A DNA stretch of 64,000 bases. Origin: Alphaproteobacteria bacterium (GTDB lineage Bacteria > Pseudomonadota > Alphaproteobacteria > Rhizobiales > Rhizobiaceae). The notes under the pieces were generated by a model, which saw nothing but the letters and a program-made list of their open reading frames with translations, did no database searches and had not been told where the DNA came from. Below are positions 35,055-43,451 of this stretch, one piece after another (the stretch's first letter is position 1; each line of letters starts with the position of its first letter). Position numbers and translations under genes: made by a program. The stretch is taken from contig JAHJHT010000002.1 in NCBI GenBank assembly GCA_018823835.1, positions 1,674,001 to 1,738,000 of the forward strand. Reading direction: 5' to 3'.

Positions 35055-35108
35055 AAACTGGAAGCCGTTTGAGGGGTTCGGCCTCCAGCGTTCGAAACAT
35101 GGCGGGCG

Positions 35109-35273
35109 TCAAGCGCGGCGGAACAATCCGGCCAGCAGCGAGATCACCAGGAACGCCAAGAATACGAAGAAGAGTATCTGCGCGATGCCGGCTGACGTGC
35201 CGGCGATGCCGCCAAAGCCAAGTGCGCCAGCAATGATCGCGACGACGAGAAATACCAGAGCCCAATAAAGCAT
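35109..35273 (-). CDS. DUF1328 small membrane protein
   Basis: A 54-residue membrane protein with two hydrophobic helices: [20 protein letters not shown] and [20 protein letters not shown], ending LFRRA. This is the DUF1328/YtjA family, small stress-induced membrane proteins of unknown mechanism. AGGAG eight bases upstream fixes the ATG at 35273; the longer frame from 35378 contains a promoter and is not real. An exact EcfG promoter (35301-35325) lies 28 bp upstream. Confidence 0.9.
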   Translation of the reverse strand: MLYWALVFLVVAIIAGALGFGGIAGTSAGIAQILFFVFLAFLVISLLAGLFRRA

Positions 35274-35300
35274 GTTCGATCTCCTTGACTGTCGACCACC

Positions 35301-35325
35301 AACGGAGCCGCAGAAAAATGGTTCC
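35301..35325 (-). promoter_or_regulatory. EcfG-type promoter of the DUF1328 gene
   Basis: The minus strand reads GGAAC-N16-CGTT exactly. The -10 element ends 27 bp before the ATG at 35273. Confidence 0.8.
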
Positions 35326-35338
35326 CGGCCAGTCCAAC

Positions 35339-35365
35339 GAAAAAGGCCGCCCACCGGGCGGCCTT
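35339..35365 (-). terminator. Rho-independent terminator of phyR
   Basis: A perfect 8-bp GC stem (35345-35352 with 35356-35363, loop ACC) is followed on the minus strand by TTTTT. It lies 22 bp after the phyR stop. Confidence 0.9.
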
Positions 35366-35386
35366 CAGCCAATGACAATAGGGCCT

Positions 35387-36181
35387 TTATGCGGCGGCTT
35401 TCGCCTGCCGCTCGAAAAATAGCGCCTGGCTGATGAGAGCCTTGACCATGTCCGGGTTGAACGGCTTGGTGACGAGGAATGCTGGCTCCGGGCGTTCGCC
35501 GGTCAGCAGCCGCTCGGGGAAGGCGGTGATGAAGATCACCGGCACAGCAGCCGAGGCCAGGATCTCGTTCACGGCATCGATGCCGGAGCTGCCGTCCGCG
35601 AGCTGGATGTCGGCAAGCACCATCTTTGCGCGCGACTTCTCGAACATCGCGGTTGCCTCCGCATGGGTCCGCGCAGTGCCGACGACCCGGTGCCCGAGGC
35701 TTTCCACCATCTGTTCGATGTCCATCGCGATCAGCGGCTCGTCCTCGATGATGAGGATATCGGTCGCGACCTGACGCGAGATCTCGTTGCTGGCCTGGGC
35801 CAAGAGGTCGGTGAACTCAGCCTCGGTCGTATCGAGGATCTCGGCGGCCTCGTCGTTGGTGAAGCCCTCGACCGCAATCAGCAGGAATGCCTGACGCGCG
35901 CGGGGCGCCAATGCGGCGAGATTGGCAGCGGTGCGCTGCTCCCAGGCGGTCGGCGCCGATTCCTGAGGCACCCGGATCGAAACGGAAGTGAAGAGATCGG
36001 AGAAGAGACGATAGAGCGAAATCCGCTCGCTCGAACATTTGGGAAAGATGCTTACATCGGCAATGATCGCCTCCAGCATCGCTGCAACAAGGGCATCGCC
36101 GCTGTGCTGGGATCCTGAAACGGCGCGTGAAAATCGACGCAGAAATGGCAGATGCGGGGCAATTGTTGCGGATAGACTCAT
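35387..36181 (-). CDS. phyR: General stress response regulator PhyR (anti-anti-sigma factor)
   Basis: A 264-residue protein. The N-terminal half is a sigma-like domain ([20 protein letters not shown] to about residue 125), and the C-terminal half is a receiver with acidic residues [11 protein letters not shown], phospho-acceptor [11 protein letters not shown] and lysine LVTKPFNPD. When phosphorylated by HWE kinases, PhyR binds NepR and frees EcfG. The ATG at 36181 is preceded by GAGGGAGA. phyR is divergent from nepR-ecfG, and an exact EcfG promoter (36240-36264) lies upstream, giving positive feedback. Confidence 0.96.
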   Translation of the reverse strand: MSLSATIAPHLPFLRRFSRAVSGSQHSGDALVAAMLEAIIADVSIFPKCSSERISLYRLFSDLFTSVSIRVPQESAPTAWEQRTAANLAALAPRARQAFLLIAVEGFTNDEAAEILDTTEAEFTDLLAQASNEISRQVATDILIIEDEPLIAMDIEQMVESLGHRVVGTARTHAEATAMFEKSRAKMVLADIQLADGSSGIDAVNEILASAAVPVIFITAFPERLLTGERPEPAFLVTKPFNPDMVKALISQALFFERQAKAAA

Positions 36182-36239
36182 GTGGTCCGTCTCCCTCGTG
36201 ACGTTGTCGGGTACTAAAATCAGGTGTCCCGGCGTTGAT

Positions 36240-36264
36240 AACGCGGCTTTCCGATAAAGGTTCC
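36240..36264 (-). promoter_or_regulatory. EcfG-type promoter of phyR
   Basis: The minus strand reads GGAAC-N16-CGTT exactly. It sits about 20 bp from the opposing promoter of nepR-ecfG, so the intergenic region is a symmetrical stress switch. Confidence 0.85.
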
Positions 36265-36283
36265 AAAAAAAATGCAAAGTGGC

Positions 36284-36308
36284 GGAACCATCCGGCGGGG
36301 TCTGCGTT
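36284..36308 (+). promoter_or_regulatory. EcfG-type promoter of nepR-ecfG
   Basis: The plus strand reads GGAAC-N16-CGTT exactly, 83 bp before the nepR ATG. This is the expected autoregulatory promoter of the operon. Confidence 0.85.
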
Positions 36309-36391
36309 TGGGTCAACAACAAGGCAACCAGAACGGGGGCCGGGACACCAGTACCCGGAGCCGAGCCGGGGTTTGAGGGGGCAAGTTAGAC

Positions 36392-36589
36392 ATGAACAAG
36401 AAAGACGATCAAGTGTCAGGCGCCACGCAGCAACGAACGAGTACGGCCGACCCGCTCGGCACAAATTCCGAAATCGCCCGAAAGCTCAAGCAATATTACG
36501 ACGAACTGGTCGCGGACGAAGTGCCGGACCGGTTTGCCGACCTGCTGAGCCAGCTGGAAAAAGCTGAACCCGCGCGAAAGAAGGATTAG
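36392..36589 (+). CDS. nepR: Anti-sigma factor NepR
   Basis: A 65-residue protein. NSEIARKLKQYYDELVADEV followed by PDRFADLLSQLEKAE is the conserved pair of helices that clamp EcfG or the sigma-like domain of PhyR. The N-terminal 25 residues are polar and disordered-looking, as usual. It is followed two bases later by ecfG, which matches the standard nepR-ecfG operon, and is divergent from phyR. Confidence 0.94.
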   Translation: MNKKDDQVSGATQQRTSTADPLGTNSEIARKLKQYYDELVADEVPDRFADLLSQLEKAEPARKKD

Positions 36590-36591
36590 TC

Positions 36592-37140
36592 ATGGCCGTC
36601 TCAGTGGCGTTCAAGTCCGATCTTCTGAGTGCGATACCGAGCCTGCGGGCCTTTGCCGTGTCGCTTTCCCAGAACGCGGACAAGGCCGACGACCTGGTGC
36701 AGGAGACGCTGGTCAAGGCGTGGGACAAGCACGAGAGCTTCCAGCCCGGCACCAACCTCAAGGCGTGGCTCTTCACGATCCTGCGCAACGAGTTCTACTC
36801 GCAGATGCGCAAGCGCGGCCGCGAGGTGCAGGATTCCGATGGCATCATGACGGCGCGGCTTGCCGTGCATCCGAGCCAGCACGGTCAGCTCGACCTCAAG
36901 GATTTCCGCGCAGCGCTCGAAAAGCTGCCGGAAGACCAGCGCGAGGCGATCATCCTGATCGGTGCTTCCGGCTTTTCCTACGAGGAAGCGGCGGAAATCT
37001 GCGACTGCGCGATCGGCACCATCAAGAGCCGGGTCAGCCGCGCGCGCACCAGGCTGCAGGAGATCCTGCAGATCTCGGGTGAATCCGACTTCGGTCCGGA
37101 TTCAATCGCAGCCCAGGTGATGGGATCAAGCGCCGCCTGA
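36592..37140 (+). CDS. ecfG: General stress ECF sigma factor EcfG
   Basis: A 182-residue sigma factor. Region 2 includes KADDLVQETLVKAWDKHESF and LKAWLFTILRNEFYSQMRKR; region 4 includes LPEDQREAIILIGASGFSYE and CAIGTIKSRVSRARTRLQEI. It directs RNA polymerase to GGAAC-N16/17-CGTT promoters, of which eight exact copies lie within 10 kb. Its 3' end overlaps the convergent single-domain receiver gene by 15 bp. Confidence 0.95.
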   Translation: MAVSVAFKSDLLSAIPSLRAFAVSLSQNADKADDLVQETLVKAWDKHESFQPGTNLKAWLFTILRNEFYSQMRKRGREVQDSDGIMTARLAVHPSQHGQLDLKDFRAALEKLPEDQREAIILIGASGFSYEEAAEICDCAIGTIKSRVSRARTRLQEILQISGESDFGPDSIAAQVMGSSAA

Positions 37141-37515
37141 GGAAGCAGCGCGGGCAGCGCAGGCGCGGGCAAGCGCCTCGATCAGGTCCTTGTCGTCATA
37201 AGGCTTGCCGATCAGCGCGACGCCGGGGAATTTTGCCGCGAGCTCCTCATTGTCGGTATAGCCCGACGCGAACACGAACGGCGTGCCTGCGTCCTTCAGC
37301 GATGCGGCCAGTTCCAGGGTGGACTGGCCGCCAAGCATGACGTCGACGATCGCGGCGTCGAACTCCATCGCCTTCGCAATGTCGATATCGTCCAGGCTCC
37401 GGACAACGTGGACGTCCTCGGCGCCGTTGTCACGGCACAGCTGCTCGACGTCCATGGCGATGAGAAATTCATCCTCCAGCAGCAAAATATTCAGGCCGTC
37501 GAGAATATGCACCAA
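37126..37515 (-). CDS. Single-domain response regulator
   Basis: A 129-residue stand-alone receiver: acidic cluster LLLEDEFLIAMD, phospho-acceptor in AAIVDVMLGGQST, and C-terminal VALIGKPYDDKDLIEAL. No output domain is present. Such receivers near phyR often tune phosphate flow between HWE kinases and PhyR. The start is a TTG at 37515 or a GTG three bases later; AAGGAG lies upstream of both. It converges on and overlaps the end of ecfG by 15 bp. Confidence 0.87.
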   Translation of the reverse strand: MVHILDGLNILLLEDEFLIAMDVEQLCRDNGAEDVHVVRSLDDIDIAKAMEFDAAIVDVMLGGQSTLELAASLKDAGTPFVFASGYTDNEELAAKFPGVALIGKPYDDKDLIEALARACAARAASSGGA

Positions 37516-37598
37516 AATATGGGGGTCTCCTTGAAATCAGGGCACTCATCGCGGCAAATCGGGACAATGTCATTTAAAAAAGACATCCTGCGAGGCTC

Positions 37599-38414
37599 GT
37601 GATTGAACTATACGGGCAGATTGGTGCTGCAACCAAATCGGGGGACAAGCATTTGGCCGGACACCCGGGACGTCGGTTCTCGATTCGCCAGTATCCTTGC
37701 GAGAAATGCCCGTTGAGGCCGCTGGAGGTGTTCCGCGACTTCGAGGACCAGGAACTCGACTTCATCAGCACGTTCAAGACCGGCGAACTGTCGGTCGAGA
37801 AGGGGTCGACGGTGCTCGTCGAGGGCAACCACAGCGCCCATCTCTACACGGTGCTGTCGGGCTGGGGCTTCCGCTACAAGCTGCTGCCCGACGGGCGGCG
37901 GCAGATCCTCAACTTCGTCATGCCGGGCGACATGATCGGCCTGCAGGGCAGCCTTCTGGGCGAGATGCAGCACTCGGTGGAGGCGCTGTCGCCGATGCTG
38001 CTGTGCGTGTTCGAGCGGGACAATCTCTTCGGGCTCTACCGCAAGCATCCGGGGTTGGCCTTCGACATCACCTGGATCGCCTCGCGCGAGGAAAGGATGC
38101 TGGACGAGAACCTGCTCAGCCTGGGGCGCAGGTCGGCCATCGAGCGGGCGGCCTATCTGCTCGCCTTCATCCACAGCCGGGCAAAAAGCGTCGGCCTCAA
38201 GGGGGGCAGCCCAAACGAGGTGGCGATCAGCCAGCAGCATATCGCCGACACGCTCGGCCTGTCGCTCGTTCATACCAACAAGACCATCCGCAAGCTGATC
38301 GACCGGAAGCTCATCTCCTGGCGCGACCGCGGCTGCGAGATCGCCGACCTTGAGGGGCTGATGAAGCTTTCCGGGTGGGAGGGGCTGCGGGAGGACAAGC
38401 GGCCGCTGCTCTAG
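37599..38414 (+). CDS. Crp/Fnr family transcriptional regulator
   Basis: A 271-residue regulator with a cyclic-nucleotide-binding-like domain (VLVEGNHSAHLYTVLSGWGF, NFVMPGDMIGLQGSLLG) and a C-terminal winged helix (EVAISQQHIADTLGLSLVHTNKTIRKLIDR). N-terminal cysteines (YPCEKCPLRP) resemble those of Fnr-like proteins but do not form the full four-cysteine iron-sulfur set. The GTG at 37599 follows GCGAGG. Targets unknown. It sits between the receiver gene and the AI-2E family gene at the edge of the phyR locus. Confidence 0.88.
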   Translation: MIELYGQIGAATKSGDKHLAGHPGRRFSIRQYPCEKCPLRPLEVFRDFEDQELDFISTFKTGELSVEKGSTVLVEGNHSAHLYTVLSGWGFRYKLLPDGRRQILNFVMPGDMIGLQGSLLGEMQHSVEALSPMLLCVFERDNLFGLYRKHPGLAFDITWIASREERMLDENLLSLGRRSAIERAAYLLAFIHSRAKSVGLKGGSPNEVAISQQHIADTLGLSLVHTNKTIRKLIDRKLISWRDRGCEIADLEGLMKLSGWEGLREDKRPLL

Positions 38415-39523
38415 CGCGGATGCTGCCGGTCGAGCTCGTCGACCTCCCAGTTTATGCCCGGTACGATGTTGCGCAGGATGGCGTAGACGACGAGCACCGC
38501 CGGTATGGCGATGAAGCCGCCGAGCGGGCCCCAGAGCCAGATCCAGAAGATCAGCGACAGGACGACGACGAACGGGTTCAGCGTCATGGTGCGGCCAACG
38601 ACGATGGGCGTCACGAACTGCGCCTCGACAAGGTTGATGGCAAGGTAGACGAAGACCGGCAGCATGCTGCCGCCGAGCGTGTCGAACTCGGCGAGGCCGA
38701 CCAGGAACAGGACCGCCACCATGGCGGTGGGGCCGATGAAGACGACGAAGTTGAGGATCGCCGCCAGCGCGCCCCACAGCGCCGGCGAGGGCATGCCGAT
38801 GAGATACATGCCGCCGGCGACGGCGAGGCCCTCGCCGATGTTGATGAGCGTGATGGACAGCAGGTAGCGCGAGACCATGTCCTCGGTGTCGCGGAAGATG
38901 TGGGCGACACGCCAGCGCAGGCGCCGGTCCAGGCACAGCTTCAGCATGGCGGTCCGGGTCTGGTGCCGCGTCGCGACGAAGAAGAAGAGGCAGGCAAAGA
39001 AGATCAGCACCTGCGCGATGAAGGCCGGCGCCAGGAACACCATGTTCTCGACCCCGACGCCGTCGTCGACCGAAACCGTCACGCCGTCGGCACCCACCAC
39101 CTCGCGGATCTGGTCGCGCATGGTCTTGATGGATTCGATCGGCCCCTTGAGCTCGGCAAGCTGCACCTGCAGGTCGGCCCAGATTTGCGGCAGCCGCGCC
39201 ATCCAGAAGGACAGCGGCGCCGCCAGTGCGATGACGAAGAGCAGGATGAGCGCGATGAAGAGGATGACGACGAGGGTCGCCGAGAAGGCGGGAGCCAAGC
39301 CTCGCCTTTCGATGCGGGTGGCGATCGGCCCGAGCATGAGGCCGATGACGATGCCGAGGCTCGCGGGCGCCAGGATGTACTCGGCCGAATAAAGGGCAAA
39401 GATCGCGGCGACCACGCCGACGAGAATGATCGAGACCTGCGAAGCCCGCTGCAGCAGGAGCTCCACATTCGACTTCGGCGGCAGCCTCACGATGGGCGCC
39501 TTCTTGACAATGCGATTGGACAT
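38411..39523 (-). CDS. AI-2E family transporter (PerM-like permease)
   Basis: A 370-residue membrane protein of the AI-2E exporter/PerM family, with about eight helices and the GAL/WGPLGGFIAIPAVLVVYAIL region near the C-terminus. Members export diverse small molecules; AI-2 itself is not implied. The ATG at 39523 is chosen because AAAGAGA lies upstream and an EcfG promoter (39552-39577) occurs beyond it. Its stop overlaps the convergent Crp/Fnr gene by four bases. Confidence 0.88.
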   Translation of the reverse strand: MSNRIVKKAPIVRLPPKSNVELLLQRASQVSIILVGVVAAIFALYSAEYILAPASLGIVIGLMLGPIATRIERRGLAPAFSATLVVILFIALILLFVIALAAPLSFWMARLPQIWADLQVQLAELKGPIESIKTMRDQIREVVGADGVTVSVDDGVGVENMVFLAPAFIAQVLIFFACLFFFVATRHQTRTAMLKLCLDRRLRWRVAHIFRDTEDMVSRYLLSITLINIGEGLAVAGGMYLIGMPSPALWGALAAILNFVVFIGPTAMVAVLFLVGLAEFDTLGGSMLPVFVYLAINLVEAQFVTPIVVGRTMTLNPFVVVLSLIFWIWLWGPLGGFIAIPAVLVVYAILRNIVPGINWEVDELDRQHPR

Positions 39524-39551
39524 GAAAATCTCTTTTCGGATATAGCGAGGC

Positions 39552-39577
39552 AACGTAGTGCGCCATTCGTTGGTTCC
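39552..39577 (-). promoter_or_regulatory. EcfG-type promoter of the AI-2E family gene
   Basis: The minus strand reads GGAAC-N17-CGTT. The -10 element ends 28 bp before the ATG at 39523. It is back to back with the promoter at 39583-39607. Confidence 0.75.
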
Positions 39578-39582
39578 CGACG

Positions 39583-39607
39583 GGAACTTCGACGATCCTG
39601 ACACGTT
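39583..39607 (+). promoter_or_regulatory. EcfG-type promoter of the DUF883-like gene
   Basis: The plus strand reads GGAAC-N16-CGTT exactly. The -10 element ends 29 bp before the ATG at 39637. Confidence 0.8.
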
Positions 39608-39636
39608 GAGCCGCAACAACAGCAAGGAGCGAAAAT

Positions 39637-39966
39637 ATGGCGAATGCCGCAACTGCAAAGGCCGGCAACGAGATGCGGTCGGTTTCGGACCTCGAGGCGG
39701 ACATCAAGCTGCTGAGGGCCGACATCGAGAAATTGACCGAACAGCTCCAGCGCACCGGCGAGCACGGTATCGGCGCGGCACGACGCGCCGCCTCGCAGGG
39801 CGCCGAACAGCTTCGCGCCAAGGGCGAGGAGACCGTGGAGAGCCTGCGCCAGAACGCTCGCGACATCGAGGCGCAGATCACCGAGAACGTGCGTGAAAAG
39901 CCGATCTCGTCGCTCGCCATCGCCGCCGGCGTGGGCTTCCTGTTCGCGCTCATCGCGCGCCGCTAG
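39637..39966 (+). CDS. DUF883-like (ElaB/YqjD family) stress protein
   Basis: A 109-residue protein: a long amphipathic, coiled-coil-like helix (residues 15-80, rich in Glu/Lys/Arg/Gln) and one C-terminal transmembrane helix (SSLAIAAGVGFLFALIARR). This is the layout of ElaB/YqjD, inner-membrane proteins that can bind ribosomes in stationary phase. AAGGAG nine bases upstream fixes the start. An exact EcfG promoter precedes it, and the next gene follows six bases after its stop. Confidence 0.87.
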   Translation: MANAATAKAGNEMRSVSDLEADIKLLRADIEKLTEQLQRTGEHGIGAARRAASQGAEQLRAKGEETVESLRQNARDIEAQITENVREKPISSLAIAAGVGFLFALIARR

Positions 39967-39972
39967 CAACTC

Positions 39973-40428
39973 ATGCTCGCATCGCTTCTGGCAAGCCTCG
40001 TATCGGGTCGAACGGCGGCTGCCGTGCAACGTGCACGGCGGGCCGCCGTTGCCTATGCGCTTGCCGGACTGGCGGCGATCTGCGGCGCCGTATTCCTCTT
40101 CGTCGGACTCTTCATCTGGGCCTCCGAGCGCTATGGCGACCTGGAAGCGGCGCTGGGAATAGGCGTCTGCTTCGTCGTCATCGCGGTGGTGATCCTGATC
40201 ATCCACCGCATCACGGCTGGCTTTCGCGCGCGGCGGGAGGCGAGGAGGCGCAGGGCCGACATGACCGCGGCCGGGGTCGCCACCGCGATCGCGCTGCTGC
40301 CCAGCCTGCTACGCGGCAAGGGAGGCCTGGGGTTGCTGCTGGGACCGGCCGCAGCGGTTCTGGCCTATGCCATCTACCGCGAGAATGTCGGCTCCGACGA
40401 CGACGAAGATCCAGACGACCAGATCTGA
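39973..40428 (+). CDS. Phage-holin-like (YqjE-type) membrane protein
   Basis: A 151-residue membrane protein with three hydrophobic segments (AVAYALAGLAAICGAVFLFV, ALGIGVCFVVIAVVILII, LGLLLGPAAAVLAYAIY) and an acidic tail (VGSDDDEDPDDQ). It resembles the small membrane proteins that follow yqjD-like genes and the 'putative holin-X/phage holin' families. No lytic function is implied. It is six bases downstream of the DUF883-like gene and should share its stress promoter. Confidence 0.78.
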   Translation: MLASLLASLVSGRTAAAVQRARRAAVAYALAGLAAICGAVFLFVGLFIWASERYGDLEAALGIGVCFVVIAVVILIIHRITAGFRARREARRRRADMTAAGVATAIALLPSLLRGKGGLGLLLGPAAAVLAYAIYRENVGSDDDEDPDDQI

Positions 40429-40447
40429 TCGCCAGCGCCCGGGAGCG

Positions 40448-42007
40448 TCAGTCCTGCTGCTGGTCCAGCGGCATGGTTATCCGGGCGGTCACCCCTTCCG
40501 GCGCAAACACGTGCTCGACTTGGCTGGAGAGAACTTTCGCAAGGCTGCGGCGGATCAGGATGGACCCGAAGCCCGTCCTTTCCGGCGGCACGACGGCTGG
40601 GCCTCCGCTCTCCTTCCAGTCGACGGAAATCTGACGATCGGCATCCCGCCCGTCCACATGCCAGCCTAGTTCGACCGTGCCGTCCGGCACGGATAGAGAG
40701 CCGTACTTCATGGCATTGCTGGCCAGTTCGTGCAGGATCAACCCCAGTCCGACAGCCTGATCGGGCGACAGCAGAATGTCGGCCCCGCTCATCGCGATCC
40801 GCTGCCGCTGCGGATCGTCGAAAGGCTTGACCTCCCGTCGCACGAGATCGCCAATGCGGATGCCGCGCCACTCGTGATCGGACAACAGGCCATGGGCGAG
40901 CCCGAGCGCCTGCAGCCTCGAACTGAACGCTTCGAGAAACTCACGCGGGTCGCGGGCGTGGCGTACCGTTTGCGAGGCAAGCGCCTGGACGGTGGCCAGC
41001 GTGTTCTTGACCCGATGGTTCAGTTCCCGCAGCAGGATGCGCTGTCGTATCTCACCGGACTTGGCTTCACTGATGTCATAGTTGACGCCAAAGATGAGGG
41101 CCGGGCGACCTTCCGGGTCACGCTCGATAACCCGTCCGCGTGCCGCCAGCCAGCGCACCGGGTCCGTGTGCCGGATCCGATACTCTCCGGCAAACTCGTC
41201 TCCTTCGCTGAGGTCGGTCCGGAACCAGCGCTCGATCTGGCCGACGTCGCGCCGGTCGATGGCCGAGAATATGCGCCGGGCGGTGAGCCGCGTCGATTGC
41301 GGCATGCCCAGCAGCACCTGCATCAGGGGATCGCATTCGACCAAATCGGACCTGGCGTCCCACACCCAACTGGCAATGCCCGCCGCGTCGAGGGCCACGG
41401 ACTTGCGGGCCTCTTCACGAAGCAGCGCCGCGCGCGCCAAGGCTCCGCTACGGGTTCCTTCCTTCAGCGCAAACAGGCTCGACGCAAGCGCGGCGAGGGC
41501 CTCAAGCTGCGCGAGGACTTCAGGGGAGGGGCGCGGCCGCGGCTCGCGGTCGAGGACGCAAAGCGTACCCAGTGTTGCGCCTCCAACGACGATCGGCGCT
41601 CCGACGTAGAAGCGAACGTGGTCTTCGCCAGTCACAAGCGGATTTTCAGCGAAGCGAGGGTCGTGCAAGGCGTCTTCAACGACCATGACATCGTTTCCGG
41701 CCGCGATCGCGTGCGCGCAAAAGGACTGCTCGATGGGTGTCTCGCCACGTTCAAAGCCAGTCCGTGCCTTGAACCACTGACGCTTGGCCTCAAGCAGCGA
41801 GACCAGCGCGACAGGCGTTCCCATGACGTTACCGGCGAGCTGCGCAATGCGGTTGAAATCGGCATCGGATTCGGTGCCGATCGTCTCGAGCGCGTGCAGG
41901 CGCGCCAAACGGTGCTGGTCGTTGACGGTTTGCCAGACATGCTCCGGCAAGCCCGGTCGCCCTGCGTTTCCCTGCCCCAATGGTCGAGGTCCCCCTGTAG
42001 TTCTCAT
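40448..42007 (-). CDS. HWE histidine kinase with GAF and PAS domains
   Basis: A 519-residue soluble sensor kinase. A GAF domain covers about residues 40-180 (IEQSFCAHAIAAGNDVMVVED, PIVVGGATLGTLCVLD), a PAS/PAC region 200-325 (VALDAAGIASWVWDARSDLV, RVIERDPEGRPALIFGVNYD), and the HWE kinase core 330-515 with phospho-histidine LLRELNHRVKNTLATVQALA and HELASNAMKYGSLS. The GAF form resembles light- or redox-sensing kinases, but no chromophore cysteine context is clear. It is a second candidate PhyR kinase in the island. Confidence 0.9.
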   Translation of the reverse strand: MRTTGGPRPLGQGNAGRPGLPEHVWQTVNDQHRLARLHALETIGTESDADFNRIAQLAGNVMGTPVALVSLLEAKRQWFKARTGFERGETPIEQSFCAHAIAAGNDVMVVEDALHDPRFAENPLVTGEDHVRFYVGAPIVVGGATLGTLCVLDREPRPRPSPEVLAQLEALAALASSLFALKEGTRSGALARAALLREEARKSVALDAAGIASWVWDARSDLVECDPLMQVLLGMPQSTRLTARRIFSAIDRRDVGQIERWFRTDLSEGDEFAGEYRIRHTDPVRWLAARGRVIERDPEGRPALIFGVNYDISEAKSGEIRQRILLRELNHRVKNTLATVQALASQTVRHARDPREFLEAFSSRLQALGLAHGLLSDHEWRGIRIGDLVRREVKPFDDPQRQRIAMSGADILLSPDQAVGLGLILHELASNAMKYGSLSVPDGTVELGWHVDGRDADRQISVDWKESGGPAVVPPERTGFGSILIRRSLAKVLSSQVEHVFAPEGVTARITMPLDQQQD

Positions 42008-42055
42008 CGATTCCCAACACGCCGCCCGGCTCTAAAAGGCGGTTGCGGCGGATGC

Positions 42056-42080
42056 GGAACATTTGGCTGGCAGACGCATT
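42056..42080 (+). promoter_or_regulatory. Imperfect EcfG-type promoter before the small membrane protein
   Basis: GGAAC-N16-CATT differs from the consensus by one base in the -10 element. It lies 50 bp before the GTG at 42130. Confidence 0.4.
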
Positions 42081-42129
42081 GGTCCGGTGATTGCGCGGGC
42101 CTTATGCCGCGCTGCAATGGAGATTCCCA

Positions 42130-42330
42130 GTGGAAGAAAAGAAGGTCACGGCCGAAAGAGCACGCCAGGGTCGAAACGGGTACCGCGTGTTCACAATCCT
42201 TGCCGTCGGGCTCGCACTGGCCGGAGCCGTGTGGCTCGGGCTCGAATTCTGGGGCGAGAGCATCGATTCCCGAAGCGTAGACCAGTCGGGAGTCAGCGCC
42301 GACCAACCTCAATCCGGCTCCGCCCAATAG
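42130..42330 (+). CDS. Small single-pass membrane protein
   Basis: A 66-residue hypothetical protein with one transmembrane helix (VFTILAVGLALAGAVWLGLE), a basic N-terminus and a polar C-terminus ending SGSAQ. The GTG at 42130 is supported by TGGAGA six bases upstream. It sits between two stress-island genes and behind an imperfect EcfG promoter. Function unknown. Confidence 0.65.
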   Translation: MEEKKVTAERARQGRNGYRVFTILAVGLALAGAVWLGLEFWGESIDSRSVDQSGVSADQPQSGSAQ

Positions 42331-42368
42331 CAGCGATCCTTCGCCGAATTTTCCGGTCCCAAGATGCA

Positions 42369-43286
42369 TCACGCGGCCCTTGCCAGGGAAGATGCCGCCG
42401 GCGCGACGACGCTTAGTGCGCCGGGGTGTATCCTGACATGTGTCTCAGGGCTCAATTCGCAAAGCTCGCCGTCGATTGCAGCCTTCAACTTTCTGCGCCG
42501 GGAACGAATTGTCAGCGTCACCTCTTCTGACTGATGTATCTCCACCTGCTGATTGTCGCGCCACCGGCCGCGCGCCATGTTGAGCACGAAACTCAGTATC
42601 TCGCTGCGTGCGCGTGCGACCGTGACGTAGACACCGAGCACGCCGCCGTCCGGCCGTTCCGCATAGGGCAGGTGGCCTTCCCCGAACAGATTGTTGGTGA
42701 TGCCGATCGCGGTCGATCGGGCGACGATCTCGGTCTCGCCCAGCAGCAGCGAGACATCAAGTGCGGGCGGGTTGCGGAGCGTTGCTATGGCGGCTCTTGC
42801 CGAGGCGCCGATCTTGCCGAGCCTGGAGGCAAACTCCATCCTGGATCGAAGATCGATAAGCCGGGCGTGCATGCCCACTGAGAACTGGTGCACGAAGGGA
42901 CGGCCGTTGGCGCTGGCGATATCGACCTGCCTTATCGGCGCCGTGGCAAGCGCCGCCACGGCTTCGTCGAGCGATAAGGGAATTCCGAGACTGCGGGCAA
43001 AGAGATTCATTGTTCCGGCCGGCAATACCGCGAGGGCCTTACCGCTGTCCATCAGGATCCCGGCCGCCGCCGAGATCGTGCCGTCGCCGCCGCCCGCCAG
43101 AACAACATCCGCGTCGGTTGCCGCAGCCTTTTTTAGACCGGCGATCAAACCGTCGCCGGCAACAAGGTCGATTTCGAGGGAATGTCCGGAGGCTTCCAGA
43201 GTCTCGCGCATGCGCGCGCAGAAGTCGTCAAGATCGATCGTGCGCATCGTGCCGCCGTCACGGTTGATAACCGCCACAAATTGCAT
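42369..43286 (-). CDS. Diacylglycerol/lipid kinase family protein (YegS/LCB5 type)
   Basis: A 305-residue lipid kinase-fold protein. The nucleotide-binding GGGDGT appears in VVLAGGGDGTISAAAGILMD, followed by LAVLPAGTMNLFARSLGIPL, the two hallmarks of the family. Likely activity is phosphorylation of diacylglycerol or a related lipid at the inner membrane. The ATG at 43286 is the only good start. An exact EcfG promoter (43345-43369) lies 59 bp upstream, so it is probably induced by stress. Confidence 0.9.
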   Translation of the reverse strand: MQFVAVINRDGGTMRTIDLDDFCARMRETLEASGHSLEIDLVAGDGLIAGLKKAAATDADVVLAGGGDGTISAAAGILMDSGKALAVLPAGTMNLFARSLGIPLSLDEAVAALATAPIRQVDIASANGRPFVHQFSVGMHARLIDLRSRMEFASRLGKIGASARAAIATLRNPPALDVSLLLGETEIVARSTAIGITNNLFGEGHLPYAERPDGGVLGVYVTVARARSEILSFVLNMARGRWRDNQQVEIHQSEEVTLTIRSRRRKLKAAIDGELCELSPETHVRIHPGALSVVAPAASSLARAA

Positions 43287-43344
43287 TCCGAGCTTCCCCC
43301 AATCAATTATCCAGCCGTCGAATGCCGGGCATCCAACCCTGCCT

Positions 43345-43369
43345 AACGACTCCGGACGAGCGTTGTTCC
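43345..43369 (-). promoter_or_regulatory. EcfG-type promoter of the lipid kinase gene
   Basis: The minus strand reads GGAAC-N16-CGTT exactly. The -10 element ends 58 bp before the ATG at 43286. Confidence 0.78.
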
Positions 43370-43451
43370 ATCCAAAATGACAGTGTTCGAGACAAGCCCA
43401 ACCAGCTGATCAAGCTCAAAAAAAAGCCCGGCCTGTTGGCGCGCGAATTTC

